A DNA stretch of 64,000 nucleotides from Daedaleopsis sinensis (GCA_033807695.1 CM066303.1:3720001-3784000), one strand, 5' to 3'. Positions 1 to 10,783 are shown, counted from the stretch's first letter. Numbers and translations are program-made. The notes: generated from the sequence alone by a model not told the origin.

Positions 1-2
1 AC

Positions 3-150
3 GTGTACATCGAGGTCATCCTCCCCGGTGGGATGCGGACCGAGCGCAAGGTCGATAAGGTGCACTTCTGTCTCTTTGTCTCCGGAGTGTTCTCCTGTAG
101 CGGACATGCAGGCTGATGTACCTCGGCCCGGGGATACCAGGAATGTTTAG
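3..150 (+). CDS. C-terminal end of a probable MFS transporter (partial)
   Basis: The window opens inside an open frame (3-59) that reads VYIEVILPGGMRTERKVDK and then meets a possible 52-nt intron (60-111, GT to CAG). A short last exon (112-150) ends at a TAG. The sequence resembles the hydrophilic tail of fungal allantoate/nicotinate-type MFS permeases, where a charged stretch ending in KVDK follows the last membrane helix. The same tail, including the intron and the bases after it, is found in inverted orientation at 36,560-36,660, next to recognisable last-helix transporter sequence; that link is the main support. The start of the gene lies outside the window. The donor (GTGCAC) is weak, so the last exon is uncertain. 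Confidence 0.4.
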   Translation, partial: CTSRSSSPVGCGPSARSIRCTSVSLSPECSPVADMQADVPRPGDTRNV

Positions 151-792
151 ACTTGACGGATATACAGAACCGCGACTTCCGCTATGTGCTGTAACGCGAC
201 ATGTGCTATGGTCGTGGAATGCGCGACTATCCATTGCTGCGCATCCAACGCTCGACCTGACTGCTGCGGCATGCTTCATCATGTTCGTATTCGCCTCTCC
301 CTCCTCACACTTGACTCCATGCTCCTGGTCATTCACTTGCACATCAAGAACTAGCCTACCACAAGGAACACATCAGCAGATGTGCGAAAAGCTTAGAAGC
401 TTACCGCACTTATTGAGATTTGGCTGCTTCTGCCATGATCAGCCCACTGAATTGCTGCATGTCGTCAGATTGGGTCGAAACTTGGTACAAACATGGCCAA
501 GCATGTTGCGGTTCTGTGTGCAAAGTTTCGCGATGAGCGGTCAAGATGGCGCGGAGTCACAGATGGTTCATTGTTGGGGAGAGAAAAGCAGTATTTAAGC
601 TGCGATAAGTGCGCTTACTGATTAACACCTTATCTACGCTTATTTGGCTGAAATAAGCACCACTAAGCGCAATAAGCTTTTCGCGGGTCTGCTGATGCAC
701 AAGCTCCTTGAACTTGATATAGTTCTCCCCCTACACAGACATACATTAGTTACGCAGATCGTCACCTTGACATATCATACCGCACTCTGACC
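151..792. other. Intergenic, no gene recognised
   Basis: This stretch lies between the tail of the transporter gene and the 3' end of the F-box gene. Short open frames exist on both strands but none has splice-compatible extensions or a recognisable protein. Near 600-680 there are several close repeats of a TAAGCGCA/AATAAGC type motif. I see nothing else. Confidence 0.5.
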
Positions 793-2788
793 TTACCAAG
801 TCATCCAGTCTATGCCGATGGGCTTGACTCCGCCATTTGATCCGCCACCACTATCCTCGGTCTGAGCATCGTCCAGAACGCGAGGCCACTCGTCCCAGAA
901 TGTCGAGGCAGAACGGAACTTCCTCGAGACATATTTTGCGACGTGCTCGCTGAGATCGATGCTGTGCGCCGGATCGGCAGCATACAGCACGAACCGGCGA
1001 ACTGGCTTGTTGCGCGCAGTGCGCGCCGCTAGCATCTCCGCAATGACCTGCACCACCAAATTGTCGTCGGATGTGTCCACGTAGATGTCCAGGTCCTCCA
1101 GGCTCGGACAGGGGATATCTGCGGTGGGGTCGGAAGGATTGAGCGGTGCTAGGGCGACGCGGAAGGCAGCGGAGAACTCGTCGCTGATCGGCCACTTGAA
1201 GGAGAGCGCGAGCCTGCGGACGTTGACGATGGCGGACAGGATCTGCGCGGTGCGCTGGGAGCTCGACTCTTCGCTGCCGTCGATGTTGATACGGACCTCC
1301 TCGGACTTCTCTAAGAAGGCCGGCACGCTGAGGACATCCCAGAGACGGTCGACATCGCGCTCGGTTTTCCCGAACACAACGCAGGCGCCACCATACACAT
1401 CGCGCCCATTGTGGTCGGAAGTGATCGTCGGGAGCTCTAGTCGGGCTTCCTGTCGGTACCCGCTCTGGAAGTGGATGGTCATCCGTTTACGCGACACGCC
1501 ACCCGGAAGCGATTGGAAAAAGGAGGAGATGTCGTTGGACGATGTTAAGGAGAACGGGATGTGGTTAACATAGACTCGGCAGTCAGCGGGGATGTGAATG
1601 TTAGAGAGCAGAGCTGTGAAAGAAGGAACATGCATGGTCGGAGAGTTGTAGGAAAGGTATTCCAAATGGTTTAGGGCCACCCGTGGTAGCCTTGACTGTG
1701 TACCACCACGCGTCCTCACCCGGCAAATGTGTAGGAACTCAAGCTTTGGTGCTGCGGCGAAAAGCTTGAGGAGATCAAGAACATCCCAACCACCCGTCTG
1801 CGAGTCTACATCAAAGGGTATATGATGAGACGATAGAACAAGGCGCGTCAGAGAGTGGAATTCCTGAACAGGCAAAATCGATCGACTTTGCACGAGTAGG
1901 GAACGGAGGTGAGAGGCGGTGGTGGCTGTCAAGAGGGGGGAATGTAGATCTTGGCCCATGTTGGGTGGTAGCTCTATGGAGCAATGCTTCAAAGAAGCGA
2001 AATCCAGCGCTGCGAGGGTAGACAGCAGTGCGTCCGCAGTGCGTGCCATAGGGATCCTGTGGAAATGTAACTGCCGGATTCTGGAACTCTCGTCGCGTAT
2101 GAGCATCTCTACAGGCTTTGAGAAAGAGCTGTTGGAGTAGATGTCTATAGGAGCGGTAGGAAATCGGCTCGCGAACGACACGGGAGGTTTGATAAGTCCG
2201 CGGGGCGTGTCTCGATATGTCGACCACAGAGTCGGTGCGCCGGCGACGAGCTGATACCAGTGCTCACAGACTTGGGTGAGCGCCTCGAGCGGGGAAAAGG
2301 AGAGACGTCCGAAGGGCCAGTGGATTCCAGTGTCTAGTTCGGTACATGGAGACCGTTCTGGAACCAGAGAGAAGATCTGTTGGAGGATCTCCGCAGGCAA
2401 ACGGTTGATCGGACGTGATCCATTCGAGAGCTTGCGAACAACGGCCAGGGCGCGCTGGAGGGTGACGTCGAGAGACCCGATCTGCGTGTAATAGAATTGT
2501 TATCATGTTGCAACAAGGCTTTTCGAGACAGTAGATTGACGTGCCATTTCGTCGATGTCGCTGAAGTTGGGGCCTATTGTCAGCATTATACGGGGCGTAC
2601 TGCTAGGGCGGTATCACATACACGTTCATATCCCTGAGTCGGAGCTTCTGCACCACGTTGACCAGCTCAGAGCTCGCACTCTCGAGCTCTTCCAATCCGT
2701 GTATAGGGTTTGATAGAGTTTCTATCCAGTAAGGCTTGGTGTTGAACGACGATGGTTGACGAAGTTGTGTGACTTCACTGGATGCCAT
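793..2788 (-). CDS. F-box protein (basidiomycete type)
   Basis: Three exons are proposed on the minus strand: 2788-2624, 2573-2541 and 2481-793; all junctions are phase 0. The protein is about 600 aa. An N-terminal coil-like segment is followed by an F-box motif reading RLPAEILQQIFSLVPE, then a tryptophan-containing segment (CEHWYQLVAGAPTLWSTY) and a long leucine-rich C-terminal region. That is the usual architecture of the very large agaricomycete F-box-like family, whose members are thought to act as substrate adaptors of SCF ubiquitin ligases through Skp1. The large exon is certain. The two small 5' exons are deduced from splice sites only; the donor GTCAAT of intron 2 is weak. The substrate is unknown. 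The LTR retrotransposon has inserted about 470 bp upstream of the start codon. Confidence 0.8.
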
Positions 2789-3257
2789 TACGAGACAGAG
2801 AAGTAGACAGACAGCTGCGAACTGTCCGAGTCATGTACTAGTAGGTAGCTCGACGCGATAGTCGTTGACCAGGCTGAGGATGGCGGCGGCAGCAGCCTTG
2901 ATTTAGATCACCGTCGAGATCAGCGCGCTGATGTAAGAGAAGGTGTTTGCCGAGTCTGTCCCAGTGGCTGCCTGCAGTGCTCTGCAGTGCCCCCGCAGTA
3001 AGTACTACCTTCCGGCCGCGGCGTAAGCCCACTGTATCCCGGTAACCGTCATTCGACCTATTTTGCAGTCGACCATAATCGGAACCCAGTCGTTCGGCAC
3101 GCCTGCGCTATGTTCATAGTAGCACGTCCGGCCGCAGCCAAACGATGTTCGAAGAATGCAAGCACATGATTGTGGAAGGTGTTCGTGCCAGCCAAGGGGT
3201 ATGTCGTCCCTCACTGTAGTGTCGACCGGACGCCGTTCAAGCTTTCAGGTCTACCGT
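2789..3257. other. F-box gene upstream region up to the retrotransposon
   Basis: This is the probable 5' region of the F-box gene, cut at 3,257/3,258 by the gypsy-type insertion. No open frame here can be supported. The last bases before the LTR (ACCGT, 3,253-3,257) reappear at the other end of the element as (A)CCGT at 15,950-15,954, which marks the target site. Confidence 0.5.
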
Positions 3258-4164
3258 TGATGAGCCTCAGGACCAGCTAGGCCCCGGAAACACCACGCAG
3301 CCCATCACTATTCGCGCCCGTCAGTCAATTCACGCAGTATGAAGACGAGCGGCTTCACAAGGAAGGCGAGCGACTACCGAAGGAGCGAGTACGGAGACAT
3401 GCCATTCCAAGGGTCGAAGGAGCCGATGCCGAGCTGCCGGCGGCTGACCAAGGTCGCCAGAGCTCTAGCCAGGACAGAGGAGGCGATCGATCGAGGGTCT
3501 GGTCTAGGCGACCGCCACGGAGTCCAGCAATTGGTACGAAGGTCGTCGGAAGAGGCACGGAAGACAAGGGAGTGAGGGGGACGGCCTTCCGAGGCATATG
3601 AAGACGAGCGGATGGACTTCAGACGCGATCACGTGGTGACGCGCCACAAGACTAAGCGCTCTCGTGACCGCGGATGCAAGTCGAGCGGCGACGTGATAGG
3701 CTCGGTGCAAACACCTACCTAACCACCGGAGTGCGCCGTAGGGGTTCAGGAGAGGAGGATCGCGACGTGAGCGTGGGAGGAGCAGGGTTTCCTATGATTG
3801 GACGATTGGTAGGATAGTTGTAGTTTATTTGGTGACGATTTGTACAGTATATAAGCCAGCAGGATTGCGGCCCAGCAAAGCAGCGCAGTAGCTCCAGAGA
3901 TCGAGTCCGAGTCCAAGAATCATCTAGTCGACACTCAATTGAAGACCGTCCGTCTTCAAACCTCCTCTTGCAGACTAGCCTCACCCACGGAAGTTGCTTG
4001 ACTTCCATCTGAAGTTGCTCAACTTCCTTGTCTATCGCCGACGAGCTACGTGAAGAAGAGCGACTACACCGGGAACCTGTCCTCCACCTCGCACCCTACT
4101 AGGTAGCTGATCTCGTGCTCGTTTGGGTGTGTGTTTCGCCCAGCGACCCAGAGTTACCCCATCA
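3258..4164 (+). repeat. 5' LTR of the gypsy element
   Basis: This 907-bp direct repeat matches 15,044-15,950. The termini form a short inverted repeat, TGATG and CATCA. By eye I found two differences from the 3' copy, both transitions (near 3,414 and 3,473). It contains a TATA box at 3,848-3,854, so U3 probably ends near 3,880. Two near-copies of a short GAAGTTGCTTGACTTCC-like phrase sit close together near 3,977-4,030. Short open frames within the LTR are the same in both copies and are unlikely to be coding. Confidence 0.95.
3848..3854 (+). promoter_or_regulatory. TATA box of the LTR promoter
   Basis: TATATAA lies about 280 bp before the internal end of the 5' LTR, the expected place for the genomic RNA promoter. 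The identical sequence is in the 3' LTR at 15,634-15,640. Transcription probably starts about 30 nt downstream, near 3,880. Confidence 0.6.
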
Positions 4165-4167
4165 TTC

Positions 4168-4185
4168 TGGAGCCCACCGCGAGGG
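4168..4185 (+). other. Candidate primer-binding site of the gypsy element
   Basis: Three bases after the 5' LTR the sequence reads TGGAGCCCACCGCGAGGG. It begins TGG, as expected for a site complementary to the CCA end of a tRNA. I could not assign the tRNA. Position and the TGG start are the only support. Confidence 0.5.
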
Positions 4186-4598
4186 GTACAAGAACAGTCT
4201 CCACCGGTTCCGGCTCAAGAATCCCACGTTTGCGGCCGACGCGGAGCGAACGTATCCGTCGCCTCCATCGACAAACCGAACAGGCTTTAGAGGAAATCGA
4301 AGCAGAAGACCCCGAGAGAGCAGAGCAGCTCACTACCGTTATCGAGAACAACTTCGCAGTTTTCGCAGACTCTCCGCTTACCGAACTAGAGGACGCTTCC
4401 GAAGAAGAGCAGGAGGACATTGAAGTTCCGGACCATCCGTTCCTGACTTCAGAATCAATTAGTAACCCAAGACCTACGCTATCACATACCGCAGGGGCCT
4501 TCAACCTACCTAGGAACCCCCTTCCTTCCCTGCTAGCCTACGCCGCTCAAATATTACCTACGGCTCTACCACCCGTAGTACCACCCACAATCCATTCA

Positions 4599-7013
4599 AT
4601 GGCTAGCGCAGATCTATCGAAACTACCGTTGCGTACGGAAAGGAGTGCGCCCCAATTCGATGAGGAATCTAAGGACACCGTCGAGCGGTACTTTGACGAC
4701 CTTGCCCGACTTCTGAAGAAGCATAGCATCACTGATGAACAAGCTTGCAAGGCGGCGGCGGTCGACTACATACCAGCGGGAGTCGCCAAGCGATGGAAGT
4801 CCCTGCCGACGTTCTCGGACACCCAGAAGACGTATGAAGAATTCAAGACGGAGGTTCTATCCTTCTACCTCGGGACGGATGCCCAGTACACCTGGACACT
4901 GCGAGAATACAATGAAGTCATCGGGGAAGCCGTACGTACGGGGATATCCAGCCTCGAAACCTACATGAAGTTCTACGGCAAATTCTATCCCATCTACCGG
5001 TACTTGCATGCGAAGACCGAGCCAGAGCTAACGGAGCGCGACGCGTCGACAGCCTTGCTACGGCTAGTTCCTATGCAGTACACAATGGCGGTATCCGCGT
5101 GGTTAGCACACCAGGTGCCTGCAAAACACAAAGAAGAAGCTTACACGGTCGCGCAAGTTCATGAAGCAATTTCCTATTGTCTGGCGGACGGAGGCCCGTT
5201 CGGCGGGATCGGAAGTTGGTCAACTGCGACGTCCGGTAACCTCGCTCGAGTCAATCCTCCGGCTCCAGCCATGGCCTCCACGGTTACGGTGAAAACCGAG
5301 CCGGATCTATCGGCCTTCAAGCGGGAGATGATCTCCATGATGAGTTCGACCATGCGCGACTTCGTGAGCCAGCAGAGGATGCAAGCCACGCAACCACCGC
5401 AACAAGGGGAACAATACCCTCCACCACCACAACCTCCCCAGGGAAGGTACCAGCAGCAGCAAGGGGGCCTATACGGACGTAATCCACCCGCTAACGACGA
5501 ATGCATCTACTGTGGCCTAACAGGATGTCGGTTGAAGACGTGCCCAAAAGTCGCAGAGGACATGACGGCGGGACTCATCCGGAAGGACGTATACGACAAA
5601 ATCATCCTACCAGGAGGCGGTGTGATCCCTCGTAGTCTGCCAGGGAACTGTATGCGCGATAGAGTCAATGCTTGGCACGAAAAGAACCCAAACCAACGAG
5701 CGCGAGGAACCATGAGCAACATCTATCAGTTCGAGATGCAGGAAGACGAGCGTACCTTGGAAGAGGAGTTAGAAGTCCTCATGCACAAGGCAAACATGGT
5801 TAAAGAGCGCATGAACACTCGCTCGGGACGGCAGGTTTTTGATGGAGTCGAGCTAGAGACGCGGCCTCGACGTATTACGCGCAACTCGGAGAAAGGGAGG
5901 GACGACACGCGGGCAGGGACGCCCGAGTGTGATCAGCCGCCTCACCAGCCGACGAGAGAGAAGGGGAAGGAGAAGGAGAAGCACGTTACCTGGGACACGA
6001 GGGCAAAAGAGCCTGAAGAGACCTTCCATCCCTATGCGCCGACTGTGGTACCCAGAGGCCAGGAACTGCCGAAGAAGGACGAACCACCGGTCAGAAGGAC
6101 CGCAGCGATCATCGACCCGACCGCGGAAGAAAGAGTCTTCAACCGAAGCTTCGGAGACAGCCAGAGTATCACAGTGTCACCAGCCGAGCTACTCAGTATT
6201 TCTCCAGGACTCAGGAAGCGAGTGCATGAGGCCACAGCTCTCAGGCGAACGCAAGTTAGAGACGAGCAACTGCAGGAAGTGACCAACCGGGAAGGCGAGC
6301 GGCCTCGGAACAAGGTACTAGTGACCGAAGTCGCTGAAGACGAAGACTTCCCAGAAGACAACCTCCAGACAGCAGGAAGTTCATCCTCAGGGACTGGAAG
6401 GCCGACGCTTGGATCCTTTGCATTTGTAGACCTGGACTATGAAGGCAGCGAGGACGAGGACGAAGAGCCAAAGTCGCACAATGCCCCGTATGTAGCTCCG
6501 GGACAAGGCTATCCTGCGAGCAGTCGGCGGAAGTCAACCATCGTAGCCTCGGAATCGGAGAAGCTGAGGTTGCTGTTCACCTGGGTAGCTCGAACGGACA
6601 CGCCGACAGAGTGTACACTCGACGATGGGTCCCAGATCGTCGGTATAAACGACCAAATCGCTTATGCGTTGAAGATCCCCTACGATCCTACCAAGCGAAG
6701 GAGGATGATCAGCGCAAATGGGACGGTCGACATGACACTCGGTCTAGCAAAGAACGTGCCTGTGGAATTAGGTGGCGGGATCGTGGTCTACCTCCAGATG
6801 CATGTTGTGAAGGCAGCGCCTTACCAGATCCTCCTAGGAAGGCCGTTCATGACGGTGATGCGTGCGAGGTCGAGCAACTCTATGGATGGCCAATTGTCAA
6901 TTACCGTCACTTGCCCTAACTCGAACCGCGAATTGACGCTACCGACCTACGCGCATGGAGACTCTCCGAGTTATGGACTCAGAGTCGAGGGTTTTCGGGC
7001 TTCGAGGATCTGA
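4599..7013 (+). CDS. Gag-protease polyprotein of the gypsy element
   Basis: This frame encodes the capsid/nucleocapsid protein and, at its C-terminal end, an aspartic protease. A retrotransposon Gag region (about 4,650-5,190) is followed by a proline/glutamine-rich linker and a zinc knuckle at 5,502-5,543 with spacing CX2CX4CX4C, where the usual histidine is cysteine. A long acidic and basic linker follows, then a retropepsin-like domain with LDDGSQI near 6,618 and ILLGRPF near 6,829. The residue after the active Asp is Asp rather than the usual Ser/Thr. The first ATG is at 4,599. However, the frame is open without any ATG back to 4,131, inside the LTR, and those 156 codons look coding (acidic, Glu-rich), so the real N-terminus may lie upstream. 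The TGA at 7,011-7,013 overlaps the pol start codon by one base. Confidence 0.85.
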   Translation: MASADLSKLPLRTERSAPQFDEESKDTVERYFDDLARLLKKHSITDEQACKAAAVDYIPAGVAKRWKSLPTFSDTQKTYEEFKTEVLSFYLGTDAQYTWTLREYNEVIGEAVRTGISSLETYMKFYGKFYPIYRYLHAKTEPELTERDASTALLRLVPMQYTMAVSAWLAHQVPAKHKEEAYTVAQVHEAISYCLADGGPFGGIGSWSTATSGNLARVNPPAPAMASTVTVKTEPDLSAFKREMISMMSSTMRDFVSQQRMQATQPPQQGEQYPPPPQPPQGRYQQQQGGLYGRNPPANDECIYCGLTGCRLKTCPKVAEDMTAGLIRKDVYDKIILPGGGVIPRSLPGNCMRDRVNAWHEKNPNQRARGTMSNIYQFEMQEDERTLEEELEVLMHKANMVKERMNTRSGRQVFDGVELETRPRRITRNSEKGRDDTRAGTPECDQPPHQPTREKGKEKEKHVTWDTRAKEPEETFHPYAPTVVPRGQELPKKDEPPVRRTAAIIDPTAEERVFNRSFGDSQSITVSPAELLSISPGLRKRVHEATALRRTQVRDEQLQEVTNREGERPRNKVLVTEVAEDEDFPEDNLQTAGSSSSGTGRPTLGSFAFVDLDYEGSEDEDEEPKSHNAPYVAPGQGYPASSRRKSTIVASESEKLRLLFTWVARTDTPTECTLDDGSQIVGINDQIAYALKIPYDPTKRRRMISANGTVDMTLGLAKNVPVELGGGIVVYLQMHVVKAAPYQILLGRPFMTVMRARSSNSMDGQLSITVTCPNSNRELTLPTYAHGDSPSYGLRVEGFRASRI

Positions 7014-10000
7014 TGAACAGTCAGGGAGAGGTCGCTCTCGTCCTCGACTATGACGCAAGAACGGGTCAAGTTTTCACGACGGCGTACAAGGACTTAGAAA
7101 ACCTAGAAAATTCCACAATTCAGTCAGCATATCTATCGGCCTGTGACGACTCCGAGACAAAGCAGAAAATCAAAACCATGTTCTCGAAAGTACCGATCCA
7201 GGAATCGGAAGGGGATAGAATGCGGAGCCGACAACCACATCGCGAAGTCGACCGAGCCCTCTTCCGAGGACGAGCACTCCCAGTATACGCTACGAAAACC
7301 AGAGGCAGAAGAGCAGTCAGAACCCGGTCTAGGTCCAGCGAAGCAGCAAGAGCGAGCGAGAAATCCGAGCCGAGCGAGCAAGAACAAGAGGCGGAAGGCG
7401 AGCAACTTCCAGAAGACGACGAGCGGCAAGCAGCCACCGAGGACCCCGAGAGCGTACGCAGCTACGTGAAATCGAAGAAGAAGTACAAGCCAGTGGATAA
7501 GAAAGTACGACCAGTGATTGGGGAGCTTCCAAAGCAATACAGAATTGTACGGGAGATAATCGGCGACCCTCTCGAAGGGATGAAGCCGCTTGACCTCAAT
7601 CCAAAGCCTTTTGAACCAACTGGGCGGTACACAGCTGAACGACGCGAGAAGCTCCACAAAGTCAATGCTCACCTATCGGAAGAAGAGCTAGCTTTGCTAG
7701 ACGACATGATGTGCAAACAGGAGCAGGGATTCGCTTGGGAAGACAGCGAGCGTGGCCACTTCAGGACGGACATGTTCCCACCAGTGAAGTTTGCGGTTGT
7801 GCCTCACACTCCGTGGATTGAAACGAATTTCCCCATTCCACCCGGAACCTACCGACAAATCTGTGAGATCATGAAGAAGAAAATAGAATCAGGCGTATAC
7901 GAACCCTCAAATGCGTCTTACCGATCCAGGTGGTTCTGTGTGCTGAAGAAGGACGGGAGTCTGAGGATCGTCCATAGTCTGGAGCCGCTCAACAGAGTCT
8001 CTATTCAACACAGCGGTGTACCACCGATACCCGACCACATGGCAGAACGCTTTGCAGGGCGTGCGTGCGGGACGACCTTGGATCTATACGTTGGATACGA
8101 CGAGAGGATCCTGGACGAAGAGTCGCGCGACCTCACGACCTTCCAAACGCCTTTCGGAGCCATGCGACTGACGACGCTACCAATGGGATGGACAAATTCA
8201 GTACCCATCTTCCACGACGACGTGACCTACATATTGCAGCCTGAAATTCCGGATACGACGATTCCCTACATCGACGACGTACCTGTCATTGGACCGGAGT
8301 CTTCCTACGAACGGGAAGATGGTTCTTTCGAGTGTATGAAGGGGAATCCAGGCATCAGGAGGTACATCTGGGAGCACATGCAAGACGTCAACAGGATTGT
8401 ACAGCGGATGAAACATGCGGGAGGTACCTTCTCGGGCAAGAAGTTCGTCTGCGCGGCGCGCGACTTCGTAGCGGTGGGACATCGATGCACACCGGAAGGC
8501 CGTCTTCCAGAGAGAGGTTGCGTGGATGCGGTACTCAAATGGGGACCGTGTAAAAATGTTTCCGAAGTACGGTCGTTCCTGGGAACGGTAGGCGTTGGGA
8601 GGATCTTCATCAAGAACTTCGGGAAGAAGGCCGCGCCATTAGTCAAGCTCACGCGGAAGGACGTACCGTTCGAATGGGGAGAGGAACAGGACAAGGCCAT
8701 GGAGGATCTAAAGACAGCATTAGTGGAATCCCCGGCCTTGAAGTCGATCAACTACGAGTCGAAGGCCCCGGTAATTCTAGCGGTGGACACCTCTTATATT
8801 GCGGTCGGCTACCAGCTGTGTCAAGAGGATCCGGAAGACCCGCGGAAACGATACTACAACCGCTTTGGATCCATTACCTTGAACGAAAGGGAAGCCAGAT
8901 TCTCGCAACCGAAGCTCGAGCTATATGGTCTGTACCGAGCATTGAAGGCGCTCCGCTTCTGGCTGGTCGGTGTACGAAACCTAATAGTAGAAATGGATGC
9001 GACATCTACGAAAGCCATGATCCAGAATCCGGATGTCGCGCCGAATGCAGTCATGAATAGGTGGATCATTAGCATCAATATGTTCCACTTCGAAATGCGG
9101 CACGTACCTGGAATCTCCCATGGACCGGACGGTCTCAGCCGACGACCTGCGCAGCCTGAAGACGAACCAGAAGAAGCAGACAACGGAGAATTCGATGACT
9201 GGGTGGACAACATGTACGGCTTTACACACCTCATAAATCCACCTCCACACTTGGGAGACGCTCCTCTACAACACGAGGTTAAGCGGAAAACGAGCAACTT
9301 CAAGACGGAAGCGATGGGCTTCAGTGCGCTCATGCAGCAGACAAGCGGGACGGCGGGCAAGCTACCGGACATTCCAGAAATTGACTACGCAATCGTACCG
9401 CGCACGGAGGTTGCCCAGAAGTTTGACCACAGAATAGCGAACGTCTACGAATTTCTGTGCACCAAGAGAAGACCGAAGCTGGTTCAGAAGGAGCTCGATG
9501 CGTTCGTCAAATACGCAGGACAATTCTTCGTGAAGGATGGCCGACTATGGAAGATAGCGAAGAATGGGAACCACAGGAGAGTACTACCCCCAGAACTACG
9601 GGCGAAAGCGTTCGTGAGCATGCACGACTTCATAGGACACAGAGGCGTACAGGCGACAATCTCCTTCGTGGCCGAACGGTTCTGGTGGCCAGAAATGAAG
9701 GCGGATGTGGCCTGGTATGTGAGAAGCTGCCACCAATGTCAAATTCGACAAACTACGCGGATCTACATACCACCGTCAGTTTCCTATCCTGCGGCGCCGT
9801 TCATACGAGTTCACGTCGACTCTATGGACATGCCTGGCTCGTACAAGCACTTCTTCCATGCGAGGTGTGCAACCACAAGTTATGCTGAAGGGCGGGCAAG
9901 TACAGTCCAAACAGCGAAGGCGGTCGGCGACTGGATCTATCAAGACCTGCTGTGCAGATGGGGAGCGCTGTCCGAGATCGTTTCAGACAACGGAAGTCCA

Positions 10001-10783
10001 TGGGTTGCAGCGTTGGAGTACCTGGCAAAGCAATACCACGTCAAGCACATACGGATCTCAGGATACAACTCACGAGCGAACGGAATCGTCGAGCGGCCTC
10101 ATTTCCACGTCCGGGACGCGCTCTTCAAAGCATGCGAAGGTGATACAACGCAATGGGTGGCGCGGGTATATTCAGTACTCTGGGCGGACCGAATCACAGT
10201 ACGCAGGAGACTAGGGTGCTCACCCTACTACGCGGTAACTGGGACGGATCCAATCCTGCCCATGGACATCACAGAAGCCACGTACCTGCTGCCTATACCG
10301 ACGAAGCTCGTGTCCACAACGGAGTTGATCACCAACAGGGCGATGGCCTTGCAGAAAAGACCGGAGGACATAGCGTGGTTGCGGTCAACCGTCTACCGAA
10401 CACGCGTCCAAGCTGCGGAGCTATTCGAGAAGGAACACAGCGCAACCATCCGAGACTTCAACTTCAAGCGAGGGAGGCTGGTTCTGATGCGGAACACGGC
10501 AATTGAGAAGTCGCTCAACAGGAAGATGAGACCACGGTACCTAGGCCCTCTAGTAGTGATATCGCGCAACAGAGGCGGCGCGTACATCATTGCAGAACTC
10601 GATGGGACCGTCTTCGATCGACCCATAGCGGCCTTCAGAATCATCCCCTACCTAGCGCGTGAGGACCCAATCAACTTCAATATTGAGGAACTGGACGCAC
10701 CACAGAGCCGACTGCAAGAATTAGAAAACACAACAGAAAACTACGAAGAGGAAGGATTAGCAGACGACGACGAACACGGCTGA
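7013..10783 (+). CDS. Pol polyprotein (RT, RNase H, integrase) of the gypsy element
   Basis: The 1,256-aa protein copies the element RNA into DNA and integrates it. After a charged N-terminal linker, reverse transcriptase spans about 7,800-8,350, with the first catalytic Asp in TLDLYVGY (near 8,080) and YIDD at 8,267-8,278. RNase H follows (LAVDTS near 8,780). The integrase has an HHCC zinc-binding segment (9,620-9,750, CHQC visible), catalytic Asp in VHVDSMD (near 9,815) and SDNGSP (near 9,985), and Glu in GIVERPH at 10,091. It ends in a GPY/F-like module (RYLGPLVV near 10,540). No chromodomain was seen. All catalytic residues I can recognise are present and the frame is unbroken. It lies in the -1 frame relative to gag and starts at the ATG within TGATG. 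Confidence 0.97.
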   Translation: MNSQGEVALVLDYDARTGQVFTTAYKDLENLENSTIQSAYLSACDDSETKQKIKTMFSKVPIQESEGDRMRSRQPHREVDRALFRGRALPVYATKTRGRRAVRTRSRSSEAARASEKSEPSEQEQEAEGEQLPEDDERQAATEDPESVRSYVKSKKKYKPVDKKVRPVIGELPKQYRIVREIIGDPLEGMKPLDLNPKPFEPTGRYTAERREKLHKVNAHLSEEELALLDDMMCKQEQGFAWEDSERGHFRTDMFPPVKFAVVPHTPWIETNFPIPPGTYRQICEIMKKKIESGVYEPSNASYRSRWFCVLKKDGSLRIVHSLEPLNRVSIQHSGVPPIPDHMAERFAGRACGTTLDLYVGYDERILDEESRDLTTFQTPFGAMRLTTLPMGWTNSVPIFHDDVTYILQPEIPDTTIPYIDDVPVIGPESSYEREDGSFECMKGNPGIRRYIWEHMQDVNRIVQRMKHAGGTFSGKKFVCAARDFVAVGHRCTPEGRLPERGCVDAVLKWGPCKNVSEVRSFLGTVGVGRIFIKNFGKKAAPLVKLTRKDVPFEWGEEQDKAMEDLKTALVESPALKSINYESKAPVILAVDTSYIAVGYQLCQEDPEDPRKRYYNRFGSITLNEREARFSQPKLELYGLYRALKALRFWLVGVRNLIVEMDATSTKAMIQNPDVAPNAVMNRWIISINMFHFEMRHVPGISHGPDGLSRRPAQPEDEPEEADNGEFDDWVDNMYGFTHLINPPPHLGDAPLQHEVKRKTSNFKTEAMGFSALMQQTSGTAGKLPDIPEIDYAIVPRTEVAQKFDHRIANVYEFLCTKRRPKLVQKELDAFVKYAGQFFVKDGRLWKIAKNGNHRRVLPPELRAKAFVSMHDFIGHRGVQATISFVAERFWWPEMKADVAWYVRSCHQCQIRQTTRIYIPPSVSYPAAPFIRVHVDSMDMPGSYKHFFHARCATTSYAEGRASTVQTAKAVGDWIYQDLLCRWGALSEIVSDNGSPWVAALEYLAKQYHVKHIRISGYNSRANGIVERPHFHVRDALFKACEGDTTQWVARVYSVLWADRITVRRRLGCSPYYAVTGTDPILPMDITEATYLLPIPTKLVSTTELITNRAMALQKRPEDIAWLRSTVYRTRVQAAELFEKEHSATIRDFNFKRGRLVLMRNTAIEKSLNRKMRPRYLGPLVVISRNRGGAYIIAELDGTVFDRPIAAFRIIPYLAREDPINFNIEELDAPQSRLQELENTTENYEEEGLADDDEHG

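Noticed and set aside
3339..4008. Several open frames inside the LTRs, present in both copies
   Set aside because: They are identical in both LTRs only because the LTRs are near-identical; they overlap on both strands and lack protein features.
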